A DNA stretch of 64,000 nucleotides from Cellulomonas sp. 73-145 (GCA_001898185.1 MKTI01000013.1:310001-374000); one strand, 5' to 3'; positions 26,343 through 35,594 are shown, counted from the stretch's first letter. The notes: generated by a model not told the origin, from the sequence alone. Numbers and translations are program-made.

Positions 26343-27485
26343 ATGACGATCACTGCCAGCAAGTTCCAGTCCCTCGAGCTCCGAGGTGTCGGTCGCAGCT
26401 TCGGTGGCGTGGACGCGCTGGTGGGCCTCGACCTGACGGTCCGGGCGGGCGAGTTCATCGCCCTGCTCGGGCCGTCAGGCTGCGGGAAGTCCACGGCGCT
26501 GAACTGCCTCGCGGGGCTGCTCCCGCTCACCCACGGCCAGATCCTGGTGGACGGCACGCGGGTGGACACCGTCGCCGCGGAGAACCGCGACTTCGGCATG
26601 GTGTTCCAGAACTACGCGCTGTTCCCGCACCTGACGGTGGAGAGGAACATCGCCTTCGGGCTGCAGATGCGCAAGGTGCCCAAGGCGGAGCTCAAGCGCC
26701 GGGTGGCCGAGGCGATCGCCCTGGTCAAGCTCGAGCAGCACGCCACCAAGCTGCCGGGTCAGCTGTCCGGCGGTCAGCAGCAGCGGGTGGCGATCGCGCG
26801 GGCCGTGGTGATGGAGCCGCGGCTGGTGCTGATGGACGAGCCGCTGTCCAACCTCGACGCCAAGCTCCGGCTGGAGATGCGCACCGAGATCCGCCGCCTG
26901 CACCAGTCGCTGGGGCTGACGACGATCTACGTCACGCACGACCAGGAGGAGGCCCTGTCGATGGCCGACCGCCTGGTGGTGCTCCGCGAGGGGCGCGTGC
27001 AGCAGATCGGCACGCCGGAGGAGCTGCACAACCACCCGGCGAACTGGCACGTGGCCGACTTCATGGGCTACCGGAACCTGGTGGACCTCGACGTGGTGTC
27101 GGTGGACGGTCCGAACGTGACCGTGGCCGGCAACGGGGTCACGCTGCACGGCACGGCCGTGGGTGCGGTCACGCCCGGCACCGCGGTGCGGGCGGCGATC
27201 CGTCCCGAGGACCTCGTGGTCGTCTCGCCGTCGCTGCCGGTGCGCGGCGGTAACACCGCCAAGGCGACCGTGTCCGTGGTCGAGTACCACGGACGGGAGT
27301 TCGCGGTGGGGGTGACGACGCCGGGCGGGCAGCTGCTGCACGTGCGGTCCGACCACGCGCCGGCCGTCGGCAGCACCGTCGAGCTCACCGCCGACCCGGC
27401 GCGCGTGCTCGTCTACCCGCTGGCGCTGACGGGCGCCGCGGCGCTCTCCGACGAGGAGAACGAGCTGCTCGAGGTGCGCCGATGA
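26343..27485 (+). CDS. ABC transporter ATPase with TOBE domain
   Basis: A 380-residue nucleotide-binding protein. Walker A is GPSGCGKST (residues 43-51), the signature is LSGGQQQRVAIARA and Walker B is LVLMDEPLSNLD, followed by the switch histidine in YVTHDQEEA. The last 120 residues are an OB/TOBE regulatory domain as in PotA and UgpC. The ATG is 2 bases after the binding-protein stop, and the gene end overlaps the next permease start (ATGA). The dedicated ATPase contrasts with the beta-galactoside importer at 34227-37620, which has none. Confidence 0.95.
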   Translation: MTITASKFQSLELRGVGRSFGGVDALVGLDLTVRAGEFIALLGPSGCGKSTALNCLAGLLPLTHGQILVDGTRVDTVAAENRDFGMVFQNYALFPHLTVERNIAFGLQMRKVPKAELKRRVAEAIALVKLEQHATKLPGQLSGGQQQRVAIARAVVMEPRLVLMDEPLSNLDAKLRLEMRTEIRRLHQSLGLTTIYVTHDQEEALSMADRLVVLREGRVQQIGTPEELHNHPANWHVADFMGYRNLVDLDVVSVDGPNVTVAGNGVTLHGTAVGAVTPGTAVRAAIRPEDLVVVSPSLPVRGGNTAKATVSVVEYHGREFAVGVTTPGGQLLHVRSDHAPAVGSTVELTADPARVLVYPLALTGAAALSDEENELLEVRR

Positions 27486-28420
27486 GCTCCGCGACCGCGG
27501 GACGGCCGCACGGGCGCACCCGGTCGACGGCCAGCCTGCGGCACCGGCTGGCCGAGCGCGGCATCGACGTGTCGCTGCTGATGCTGCTGCCGGCGCTGGT
27601 GGTCGCGATCGGGCTGTTCGTCTACCCGTTCTCCTACGGCATCGGCCTGACGTTCCAGCCGACACCCGCCACGCAGGAGCAGTGGGGCGGCGGCGTGCTC
27701 GCCAACTACCTGGCGTTCTTCAAGGACCCGTTCGTCTTCAACTCCGTGTGGCTGACCATGCGGCTGGCGCTCCCGGCGGCGCTGTTCAACGTGCTGGCCT
27801 CGGTGCCGATGGCGTTCAAGCTGCGCAAGCGGTTCCGCGGCAAGAAGCTGCTGACCACCCTGCTGGTGCTACCCATCACGCTCGGCACGGTGCTCACCGC
27901 GCAGGGCCTGCTGATCTTCGCCGGCCGGCAGGGGTGGCTGAACCGGTTCCTCATCCAGATCGGCGTGATCCACGACCCGCTTCCCCTGGTGAACAACTAC
28001 GTGGGCGTGTTCCTGTCCCTGGTGATCTCGGGGTTCCCGTTCGCGTTCCTGCTGATCTCCTCGTACCTGTCGGGCATCGACCCGTCGATCGAGGCGGCCG
28101 CGAAGACGATGGGCGCCGGGTGGGGTCAGCGGTTCCGGCGGGTGGTGCTGCCGCTGCTGGCGCCCGGCCTCGCGACGACGTTCATCCTCACGTTCGTCCT
28201 GGCGTTCAGCGTGTTCCCGTCGGCCCGCCTGGTCGGTGACGCGAGCGGGGCGACCCGCGTGATGGCGCTGATGGCCTACCGGGCCTTCGGCGAGCAGACG
28301 GACTACCCGATGGCCTCGACGATCGCGCTGATGATGGGCGTGGTCGAGCTGCTGGTCATCGCGCTGGTGCTGCTGTGGAGGTCGTTCCTCTACAAGGGCT
28401 CGACCGGAGGGAAGGGCTGA
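27482..28420 (+). CDS. ABC transporter permease, PotB/MalF-like
   Basis: A 312-residue membrane protein with six predicted helices. The EAA loop that docks on the ATPase is plain: EAAAKTMGAGWGQRFRRVVLP. The N-terminal part (LLMLLPALVVAIGLFVYPF) is the usual first helix. The ATG overlaps the ATPase stop by four bases and the stop overlaps the next gene's ATG (TGATG). It pairs with the following permease to form a heterodimeric channel. The subgroup is closer to spermidine/putrescine- and phosphonate-type importers than to classical maltose-type ones. Confidence 0.93.
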   Translation: MSSATAGRPHGRTRSTASLRHRLAERGIDVSLLMLLPALVVAIGLFVYPFSYGIGLTFQPTPATQEQWGGGVLANYLAFFKDPFVFNSVWLTMRLALPAALFNVLASVPMAFKLRKRFRGKKLLTTLLVLPITLGTVLTAQGLLIFAGRQGWLNRFLIQIGVIHDPLPLVNNYVGVFLSLVISGFPFAFLLISSYLSGIDPSIEAAAKTMGAGWGQRFRRVVLPLLAPGLATTFILTFVLAFSVFPSARLVGDASGATRVMALMAYRAFGEQTDYPMASTIALMMGVVELLVIALVLLWRSFLYKGSTGGKG

Positions 28421-29343
28421 TGGCCACGCAGACGGTGGTGACGCCGGGCGTCGACCCGGCACCGGCCAAGAAGGTCAAGCCGCGCGACGCCGCCCGGGTC
28501 CCCGGGGAACGGTCGCTGGTCGCCTCGCCCACCACGTGGGTGGTGTGGGCCGCCACCGCGGCGTTCTTCGTCCTGCTGATCGGGATCCTGGTCAGCGTCG
28601 TCGTCGACTCGTTCGGCAAGTCGTGGTTCCGCGGCTGGCTGCCCGAGAGCTGGAGCTCCAGCTGGTACACCTCGGCGTGGGACCGCTTCGGCATGACGCA
28701 GATCATCGGCGTCACGCTCGGCGTCGCCGCCGCGGTGATCGTCGTCTCGGTGGTGGTCGGCGTGCCGGCGGCCTACCTGCTGGCGCGGCGGAACTTCCCG
28801 TTCAAGCGGGCGGTCACCCTGCTGTTCCTGCTGCCGGTGCTGATGCCGCCGATCACCTACGGCATCCCGCTGGCCACCGTGATGTACAACCTGGACCTGT
28901 CCCGGACGCTGACCGCGGTGATCCTGGTCAACCTGGTGCCGTCCGTGCCGTTCGTGATCATGACGATGACGCCGTTCATCGAGCAGATCAACCCCGCGAT
29001 CGAGAGCGCGGCCCGGATGTCCGGCGCCCGCATGCGGCAGGTGTTCACCAAGATCCTGTTCCCGCTGCTGGTGCCCGGCGTGCTCGCGTCGTCGATCCTG
29101 GTGCTGGTCCGGACGGTCGGCATGTTCGACCTGACGTTCCTGGTGTCCGGTCCGGGGACGGACACGCTGGTGGTCGCGATCTACCGGGCCATGACCGCGG
29201 CGGGTGGCGGCGAGGCGCGGCAGCTGATCTCCGCGATGGCCGTGGTCTACACCGCGACGATGATGGTGATCCTGATCGTGGCGCTGCGGTTCGTCAGCCC
29301 GACGCAGCTGGTCGCCCGGGTGCGGGAGTCCCGCGAGGACTGA
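28420..29343 (+). CDS. ABC transporter permease, PotC/MalG-like
   Basis: A 307-residue permease with a cytosolic basic N-terminus and six helices. The EAA loop reads ESAARMSGARMRQVFTKILFP. Its start ATG shares the A of the previous stop (TGATG). This is the last gene of the uronate-island importer. The final codons and stop, RESRED, are duplicated directly after the gene (see the repeat at 29320-29369). No clear terminator hairpin separates it from the convergent hydrolase-fold gene 30 bases away. Confidence 0.92.
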   Translation: MATQTVVTPGVDPAPAKKVKPRDAARVPGERSLVASPTTWVVWAATAAFFVLLIGILVSVVVDSFGKSWFRGWLPESWSSSWYTSAWDRFGMTQIIGVTLGVAAAVIVVSVVVGVPAAYLLARRNFPFKRAVTLLFLLPVLMPPITYGIPLATVMYNLDLSRTLTAVILVNLVPSVPFVIMTMTPFIEQINPAIESAARMSGARMRQVFTKILFPLLVPGVLASSILVLVRTVGMFDLTFLVSGPGTDTLVVAIYRAMTAAGGGEARQLISAMAVVYTATMMVILIVALRFVSPTQLVARVRESRED

Positions 29344-29369
29344 GCGTGCGGCAGTCCCGCGAGGACTGA
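29320..29369. repeat. Tandem duplication of the permease gene end
   Basis: A 24-base unit at 29320-29343, the last seven codons plus stop of the permease gene, is repeated at 29346-29369 with one mismatch and a 26-base period. The second copy carries a stop and is non-coding. It looks like a recent slippage or mis-repair duplication. Confidence 0.85.
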
Positions 29370-29373
29370 GGCG

Positions 29374-30237
29374 TCACGCAAGGTCCAGCGCGAGCATCGC
29401 GTCGGCAACCTGATCGACGGTCGCGTCGGGAAGCGCCGTCGCGACGTCGTCCAGCACCAGCAGCCGCGCACCGGGGATCTCGCGCGCGAGCGCCTCGCCG
29501 TTGCCCACCGGGAAGAACCGGTCCCGGCGCCCGTGCACCACGAGCGCCGGGATCACGAGCTCCGGGAGCCGCTCGCGCCAGCGTGGCCGGCAGTCCAGCC
29601 GGGAGAAGACCGTGCCGAGCTGGTTGGCCAGCTGGACGGCAGGCTCCGTGCTGGCCGCCCGGTCGAACATCCGCTCGGCAGTCGCCCGTGCGGCGGCGGG
29701 GTCGTCGCCCAGGAGCTCCGCCCGGGCAGCGGCGAAGTCGGCGACGGCCACCCGGTCGGACCAGTCGGGCATCGGGAGCGCGAACCGTCGCGTCGTCGTC
29801 GTGGGGTCGTGGTCCGGCAGGTCGTCGTCGGGCTTGCCCGGCGCGACCGGTCGCGTCCCGACGAGCGTCAGGGCGCGGAAGGCGTCGGGGTGGTCGAGAG
29901 CGGCGACCTGCGCGACCAACCCGCCGACGCCGATGCCGGCGAGATGGGCCGGACGGTCGTCGAGCTCACGGGCGAGCGCTGCGGCGTCGGCCGCGAGGTC
30001 GCGCAGCGTGTACGCGGGCGCCTCCGGGTCGACGGTGGTCGACGCGCCGGCGTCGCGCAGGTCGTAGCGCACCACGTGGCGGCCGCCGCGAGCGAGGGCC
30101 TCGCACAGGACGTCCGGCCACGAGAGCATCGTCGGGCCGCCGGCCAGCAGCACCAGCGGCGCTGCCGGGTCCCCGAGCTGCTCGACGCCGAGCGTGACGC
30201 CGTCCCGCGTCCGTACCGAGCCGACCGTCGACGGCAT
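29374..30237 (-). CDS. Alpha/beta-hydrolase-fold protein lacking nucleophile and His
   Basis: A 287-residue protein with a clear alpha/beta-hydrolase core: oxyanion loop LAGGPTMLSWP, VVRYDLRDAGAST, and HGRRDRFFP with the acid Asp239. At the nucleophile elbow, where active relatives read G-H-S-M-G-G, this protein reads G-I-G103-V-G-G, so the serine is glycine. Near the C-terminus, where relatives have GHDLP, it reads TALP, so the catalytic histidine is missing too. It is thus probably a non-catalytic binding or regulatory protein. The reading frame is intact, which argues against simple decay. Confidence 0.85.
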   Translation of the reverse strand: MPSTVGSVRTRDGVTLGVEQLGDPAAPLVLLAGGPTMLSWPDVLCEALARGGRHVVRYDLRDAGASTTVDPEAPAYTLRDLAADAAALARELDDRPAHLAGIGVGGLVAQVAALDHPDAFRALTLVGTRPVAPGKPDDDLPDHDPTTTTRRFALPMPDWSDRVAVADFAAARAELLGDDPAAARATAERMFDRAASTEPAVQLANQLGTVFSRLDCRPRWRERLPELVIPALVVHGRRDRFFPVGNGEALAREIPGARLLVLDDVATALPDATVDQVADAMLALDLA

Positions 30238-30330
30238 CGCCCCTCCTTCGTCCGGTGGGACGGTGCGCTGTGCACCGCCCCACCCGACGTAGACCCGAGG
30301 AAGCGCGTCGGCTCATCGCCGCCCGGCCGG

Positions 30331-32277
30331 TCAGGCCGGGCGGATCACCACGTCCCGGGCGGGGACGTGCACGATGCCGCTGGTCAGCGGCACGTCGACC
30401 GCCTCTCCGGTGTGGTTCAGCACGAACAGCAGGCCGCCTCGCACCACCGCCTCCACACCGTTGACCGGCTCGGTCAGCAGGGCGGGCACGCCCGCCTCGT
30501 CGAGCCAGCGCGCCGCCAGCCGGTCCAGCAGCGCCACGGAGGGCTGGGTGCCGACGTACCAGCCGACGCCAGCGCCGTGCTCGTTGCGCGTCACGGCGGG
30601 GTCACCGGCGGCGAACCCGTCCGCGTAGGCCGCCACCACCCGGGCGGTGGACACCTCGACGGCGTCGTTCCACTCCCCCGCGGCACCGCCGACGTCACCG
30701 ACGAGCGCGACGGCGCCTCCGGCCGGCGCGATCTCGGTCACCCGCACGCCGAGCGTGTCGCGCAGCGCCCCGAGGTACCCGCCCAACCGGGCGTGCAGGT
30801 CCGGGTCCAGCACGGCGGACAGGTAGGTGACCACCAGGTGGCCGCCACCGCGGACGTACGCGTCGAGCGCCGCGAGGTCGTCGTCCGCCGCGACGTGCAG
30901 CGCGGGGACGACCACCAGGTCGTACGCCGCCAACCGTGCCGCGTCCGCGTCGTGCGGCAGCAGGTCCACGGTGACGCCACGACGCAGGAAGGGCGCGTAC
31001 CAGGACAGGAACGTGTCCACGTAGTCGATCGCCGCGGGCACCGCCGGCTGGGACAGCGCGTGCCAGGAGTCCCAGTCGAACACCATCGCCACCCGCGCCG
31101 GCACCCGCGTGCCGACCACGTCGTCGGACAGTGCGGCCAGCTCGGCACCGAGCGCCACCGACTCGCGGAACAAGCGCGAGTCCGGGCCGGCGTGCGGCAC
31201 CAGCGCCGAGTGGAACTTCTCGGCACCGGCCTCCGCCTGCCGCCACTGGAAGTGCAGCACGCCGTCCGCGCCGCGCGCGACGGCCTGCAGCGAGTGCACA
31301 CGGTGCAGGCCCGGCGCCTTCGGCAAGTTCCGTCCGCGCCAGTTCACGGCCGACGGAGCGGACTCCATCAGCAGCCACGGCTGGCCGGCACGCAGCGAGC
31401 GCACCAGGTCGCGCTGCGCGGCGAGCCGGACGTGGGCGCGCGGGTCGGCCGGGTCCGGGTAGGCGTCGTCGGACACGACGTCGACGTGCGGCGCCCAGGC
31501 CCAGTAGTCGGTGTGCGGGAAGAACCCCATGAAGTTGGTGGTCACCGGCAGGTCCGGGGTGACCCGGCGCAGCACCTCGAGCTCGGCGCGGTGCAGCGCC
31601 AGCAGCGTGTCCGAGCCGAACCGGTCCCAGTCGAGCAGCTGCGTGGGGTTGCGGAACGTCGGCGCGGCGCGCGGCGGCTCCACCTGGTCGAACGACGTGT
31701 ACAGCTGCGACCAGAACGCGGTGCCCCACGCCCGGTTCAGCTCCTCGACGGTCCCGTACCGCGCCTGCAGCCAGGTGCGGAACGCCGCCGCCGACTCCTC
31801 GTCGTACGAGTACGGCACGTGGCAGCCGTACTCGTTGTTCACGTGCCAGCCCTCGACCGCGGGGTGCTCGCCGTACCGCTGCGCCAGCATCTCGACCAGC
31901 CGCAGCGCGTGCTCACGGTACGTGGTCGACGCGGGGCTGTACTGCTGCCGCGAGCCGAACTCGAGCCGCACCCCGTCCTCGGAGACGGGCAGCGTGTCCG
32001 GGAAGTCCCGCGCCAGCCACACCGGCGGGGACGCGGTCGCGGTGGCCAGCAGCACGCGCACCCCGCCGGCGTGCAGCCGGTCGAGCACGTCGTCCAGCCA
32101 CGCGGTGTCGTACAGCCCCGGGTACGGCTCGAGGCGCGCCCACGCGAACACGGCGACGGTGGCGGTGGTGACACCGGCCTGCTTCATCAGCGTGACGTCC
32201 TCGTCCCAGACGTCGGACGGCCACTGCTCCGGGTTGTAGTCGCCGCCGAACCGCAGGCGGCGGGGGGTGAGCTCCAT
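30331..32277 (-). CDS. Beta-galactosidase, glycoside hydrolase family 42
   Basis: A 648-residue intracellular GH42 enzyme that releases galactose from beta-galactosides. The TIM barrel begins FGGDYNPEQWP. The acid/base is Glu149 in WHVNNEYG and the nucleophile Glu305 in LLMESAPSAVNW, both as in characterised members. The trimerisation domain and a small C-terminal beta domain follow. There is no signal peptide, so substrates must be imported, fitting the ABC genes nearby. ATG 32277 has a GAGGAG site. It follows the GH35 gene by 64 bases on the same strand. Confidence 0.95.
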   Translation of the reverse strand: MELTPRRLRFGGDYNPEQWPSDVWDEDVTLMKQAGVTTATVAVFAWARLEPYPGLYDTAWLDDVLDRLHAGGVRVLLATATASPPVWLARDFPDTLPVSEDGVRLEFGSRQQYSPASTTYREHALRLVEMLAQRYGEHPAVEGWHVNNEYGCHVPYSYDEESAAAFRTWLQARYGTVEELNRAWGTAFWSQLYTSFDQVEPPRAAPTFRNPTQLLDWDRFGSDTLLALHRAELEVLRRVTPDLPVTTNFMGFFPHTDYWAWAPHVDVVSDDAYPDPADPRAHVRLAAQRDLVRSLRAGQPWLLMESAPSAVNWRGRNLPKAPGLHRVHSLQAVARGADGVLHFQWRQAEAGAEKFHSALVPHAGPDSRLFRESVALGAELAALSDDVVGTRVPARVAMVFDWDSWHALSQPAVPAAIDYVDTFLSWYAPFLRRGVTVDLLPHDADAARLAAYDLVVVPALHVAADDDLAALDAYVRGGGHLVVTYLSAVLDPDLHARLGGYLGALRDTLGVRVTEIAPAGGAVALVGDVGGAAGEWNDAVEVSTARVVAAYADGFAAGDPAVTRNEHGAGVGWYVGTQPSVALLDRLAARWLDEAGVPALLTEPVNGVEAVVRGGLLFVLNHTGEAVDVPLTSGIVHVPARDVVIRPA

Positions 32278-32341
32278 GCGTGTGTCTCCTCGTGCGTCGT
32301 TCAGGTCGGTGGGCCCGCGGGGCCAGGGGAAGGGTTGGGGG

Positions 32342-34138
32342 TCAGGCCTCCGTGTGGCCCAGGTCAGGACGGGCGACGAACCGCGCGACCGGCGCCGCGA
32401 TCCCGAGCTCCAGCACCACCAGGTCGTTGCGGCCGGCACGGGTGGCCGGCGCCGGGACGTAGAGGGTGTGCTGCGGTCCGCGGCTCCAGTACCGGCCGAG
32501 CGGCCAGCCGTTGACCCAGGCCATGCCCTTGCCCCAGCCGGTGGTGTCGAGGAAGAGGTCGGCCGGCTCGTCGAGCGTGAACGCGGCGTGGGCCAGCACG
32601 GGGCCCGCCAGGTCGGCCGCCACCGTCGTGTCGTCAGCCACCGTCTCGTCGTCACCCGCGGCCTGCGCCGCCACCGTCGCGGCGAGCGCGTCGTGCTCCA
32701 CCACCAGCGACTGCCAGCCGCGTACCGGGACGCCGCCGACCGTTACTGGCCCCAGCACGCCCTTGACCTCACCGAGCCGCGGCCCGTAGCCGACGCGCCC
32801 CTGGTCCTCGACCAGCAGCAGCAGCTCGCCGCCGCCCGCGGGCAGCACCAGCGTCCGGTCGTGGTGGTCGCGTGCCAGCACGCCGACAGGCCGGCCGTCC
32901 AGCCACACCTGCACGCGGTCGCGCACCTCGCCGACCGCAAGCACGCGCTCGGTGGCCGCCGTCGGCAGCCACGCGCGCTGGAAGGCCAGGCCGCGCCAGT
33001 GGCGCAGCTCGTCGAACGTCGGCGGTGCGTCGCGGTCCGCGTCGACCACCAGCCACGGGCCGACGGCCTCGGCGGCGGTACGCAGCGGGGACGCCGGGCG
33101 GAGCGGCACGGTGAGCTCGGGGGCCGGGAGGGCCGTCGCAGGCACGTCGTCGGGCACCGGCGCGTACCGCGCGATCACCTCGCGGAAGGCCCAGAACTTG
33201 GCTGTGGGGTTCCCCGCCTCGTCGAGCGGGGCGTCGTAGTCGTAGCTGGTGACGGTCGGCTGGTAGACGCCCTTGTCGTTGGCGCCGGACGTCAGCCCGA
33301 AGCTGGTGCCGCCGTGCACCATGTAGACGTTGACGGAGGCGCCGGCGGACAGGATCGCGTCCAGCTCGGCGGCGGAGGCGTCCGGCGGCGCGGTGTGGTG
33401 CCGGTCGCCCCAGTGGTCGAACCAGCCGCACCAGAACTCGCTGCACATCAGCGGGCCGGTCGGCTGGTGCTGGCGCAGGGTGGCCAGGCGCTCGGCCGCG
33501 CGGCCGCCGAACGAGCCGGTGCGGTGCAGCGTGGCCAGCGAGCCGCGCTGCAGCATCTCCGGCTCCGGCTGGTCGACGGTGATCAGCGGGACGGTGATGC
33601 CGGCATCGCGGGTCACGTCCACCAGCGCCTGCAGGTAGGCCGCGTCGTCCCCGTAGGCGCCGTACTCGTTCTCCACCTGCACCAGCACCACGGGGCCGCC
33701 GCGGTCCACCTGCAGCGGCGCGACCAGGTCGTACACCCGGCGCAGGTACTCGGTGACGGCCTTCAGGTAGTGCGGCTCGGACCGGCGCAGGCCCACCTGC
33801 GGGTCCGACGTCAGCCACGCCGGCAGGCCGCCGTTGTCCCACTCGGCGCAGGCGTAGGGCCCGGGCCGGACGATGGCGTGCATGCCCTCGTCGGCGACCA
33901 GCTGCAGGAACCGCACCAGGTCGAGGCGGCCGGAGGTGTCGAACATGTCCGGCTCGGGGCTGTGCTCGTTCCAGAAGACGTAGGTCTCGATGGTGTTCAG
34001 CCCCAGCTGACGGGCCTTGACGATGCGGTCCCGCCACTGCCCCGGGTGGATCCGGGGGTAGTGCAGCGCGCCGGACAGCAGCCGGACGGGGCTGCCGTCG
34101 AGCAGGAAGTCGGCGTCGCCGATGGTGAACGTGGGCAC
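32342..34138 (-). CDS. Beta-galactosidase, glycoside hydrolase family 35
   Basis: A 598-residue GH35 enzyme. The catalytic barrel opens with LLSGALHYPRIHPGQWRDRI. Acid/base is Glu158 in VQVENEYGAYG and nucleophile Glu234 in CSEFWCGWFDHWG. The C-terminal beta-sandwich domains contain the WVNGWPLGRYW motif typical of the family. It has no signal peptide. It starts at GTG 34138 with GGAG upstream. It probably works with the GH42 enzyme on imported beta-galacto-oligosaccharides, each favouring different linkages or chain ends. Confidence 0.95.
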   Translation of the reverse strand: MPTFTIGDADFLLDGSPVRLLSGALHYPRIHPGQWRDRIVKARQLGLNTIETYVFWNEHSPEPDMFDTSGRLDLVRFLQLVADEGMHAIVRPGPYACAEWDNGGLPAWLTSDPQVGLRRSEPHYLKAVTEYLRRVYDLVAPLQVDRGGPVVLVQVENEYGAYGDDAAYLQALVDVTRDAGITVPLITVDQPEPEMLQRGSLATLHRTGSFGGRAAERLATLRQHQPTGPLMCSEFWCGWFDHWGDRHHTAPPDASAAELDAILSAGASVNVYMVHGGTSFGLTSGANDKGVYQPTVTSYDYDAPLDEAGNPTAKFWAFREVIARYAPVPDDVPATALPAPELTVPLRPASPLRTAAEAVGPWLVVDADRDAPPTFDELRHWRGLAFQRAWLPTAATERVLAVGEVRDRVQVWLDGRPVGVLARDHHDRTLVLPAGGGELLLLVEDQGRVGYGPRLGEVKGVLGPVTVGGVPVRGWQSLVVEHDALAATVAAQAAGDDETVADDTTVAADLAGPVLAHAAFTLDEPADLFLDTTGWGKGMAWVNGWPLGRYWSRGPQHTLYVPAPATRAGRNDLVVLELGIAAPVARFVARPDLGHTEA

Positions 34139-34180
34139 GGGTGCTCCGTCGCTGGAGGGGAGTTGATCGAGGACGGGCGC

Positions 34181-34210
34181 GGGGGTGGGCCGAGGAGCCG
34201 GCCCACCCCC
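34181..34210 (-). terminator. Stem-loop between binding-protein and GH35 genes
   Basis: Perfect 11-bp arms (34181-34191 and 34200-34210) with an 8-base loop, 17 bases after the binding-protein stop. There is no U-tract. It may partly terminate or protect the upstream transporter mRNA, lowering expression of the hydrolase genes beyond it. Confidence 0.65.
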
Positions 34211-34226
34211 GCCGGTCGGACTCGGG

Positions 34227-35594
34227 TCAGCCGGCCGTCACCGTGAAGCCCTGGGCCTTGCCGTAGGTCACGTTCTGGTCCTGCCAGGCCTTGAGGCCCT
34301 CGTTGATGTCGGACTTGTTCAGGAACGCCTTGCCGACGGTGTCGCTGAAGATGCTGTTCGCGTACGACTGCCACGGCAGGTACTGCCAGCCGGTGCCGAC
34401 GTTCTTCGACGAGTCGACGATCACCTTGTTGACCTGCTGACCACCGAAGTAGTCGTCGGTCTTGCCCTGGAAGTCGGCCGACTCGAGGTCCGCCGTGGTG
34501 GCCGGGAAGCCGCCGGAGGCGAGGAACACCTTCACCGAGGCCGGGTCGGAGTTCAGCCAGCGCAGGAACGCCGCGGCGAGCTCAGGGTTCTTGGACTGCT
34601 TGACCACGACCTCCGTCGAGCCGCCGTTCTCGGCGGTCGCCGTGTCGCTGCCGAAAGTCGGCATCGGCGCCACCCGCCACTGGCCCTTGCCGGCCGGGAC
34701 GCTGGCCTCGAACACACCGGGCATCCAGCCGCCGGTGACCAGGGTGGCGATGGTGCCGTCACCCAGGGCCTTGAACCACTGGTCGCTCCAGCCGGGGATG
34801 TTGCCCAGCAGGCCACCCTCGTTGAGCTGGTTCCACATGTCCGCGAACTTCTTGCTGCCCGGGTCCTGGAGGTTGATGGAGACCTTCTCGCCGTCCGACT
34901 TGAACGGACGGCCACCGGCCTGCCAGATCAGCGACGTGGTCATGCCCGCGTCACCGGTGTCGTTGACGAAGAACTTGGTCGGGTCCGCCGCGTGCAGCTT
35001 CTTCGCCTCGGCGATGTAGTCGTCCCACGTCTTCGGCACGGTCAGGCCGTACTTGTCGAACACCGTCTTGTTGTAGAAGAGGGCCATCGGTCCGGAGTCC
35101 TGGGGCAGGCCCCAGATGCCGTTGGCGCCGGTGACCGCGCCCCACGTCGACGCCGAGTACTTGCTCTTCAGGTCCCCGAAGCCGTACTTGGTCAGGTCCA
35201 CCAGGTCCTTGGGCAGCACGAACTGCAGCAGCGACTGGTACTCGACCTGCACCACGTCCGGCGCACCGGAACCGGCCTTGATCGCGTTCTGCAGCTTGGT
35301 GTTGTTGTCGCCGGCACCGCCGGTGTCCACCAGGTTCACCTTGACGTTCGGGTACGCCTGCTCGAAGGCGGCGACCTGCGCCTTGGCGGACGGCGTCCAC
35401 GTCCAGTAGGTGAGCTCGCCACCCTTGGAGAGGGCGGCGTCCAGCGCGGCCGAGCCGCCAGCGGCGCCGCCGGCGGACGTGCTGCCGCCGGACGAACCAC
35501 CGGAGGAGGAGCAGGCGGCCAGTGCGAGGCCGACCACGACACCAGCCGCGAGGACGGCTGCGCCGCGCAGGCGGCGACGGGGGTGCAGGGACAT
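34227..35594 (-). CDS. CUT1 sugar ABC transporter binding lipoprotein
   Basis: A 455-residue family 1 sugar-binding protein. It has a signal peptide ending in lipobox LAAC (Cys28), a long Ser/Gly linker, then the MalE-like fold: GGELTYWTWTPSAKAQVAAFE, DVVQVEYQSLLQFV, GPMALFYNKTVFDKYGL and FLRWLNSDPASV. ATG 35594 has an AAGGAAG site. It is third in an operon after two permease genes, with a 161-base repeat-containing gap in between. Beta-galacto-oligosaccharides are the inferred ligands because two beta-galactosidase genes follow. Confidence 0.93.
   Translation of the reverse strand: MSLHPRRRLRGAAVLAAGVVVGLALAACSSSGGSSGGSTSAGGAAGGSAALDAALSKGGELTYWTWTPSAKAQVAAFEQAYPNVKVNLVDTGGAGDNNTKLQNAIKAGSGAPDVVQVEYQSLLQFVLPKDLVDLTKYGFGDLKSKYSASTWGAVTGANGIWGLPQDSGPMALFYNKTVFDKYGLTVPKTWDDYIAEAKKLHAADPTKFFVNDTGDAGMTTSLIWQAGGRPFKSDGEKVSINLQDPGSKKFADMWNQLNEGGLLGNIPGWSDQWFKALGDGTIATLVTGGWMPGVFEASVPAGKGQWRVAPMPTFGSDTATAENGGSTEVVVKQSKNPELAAAFLRWLNSDPASVKVFLASGGFPATTADLESADFQGKTDDYFGGQQVNKVIVDSSKNVGTGWQYLPWQSYANSIFSDTVGKAFLNKSDINEGLKAWQDQNVTYGKAQGFTVTAG

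Noticed and set aside
29533-32514. Very long plus-strand open frame (about 990 codons)
   Set aside because: It lies opposite the hydrolase-fold and GH42 genes, its translation is Arg/Gly/Val/His-rich without domains, and the minus-strand genes have clear catalytic motifs. It is a high-GC shadow frame.
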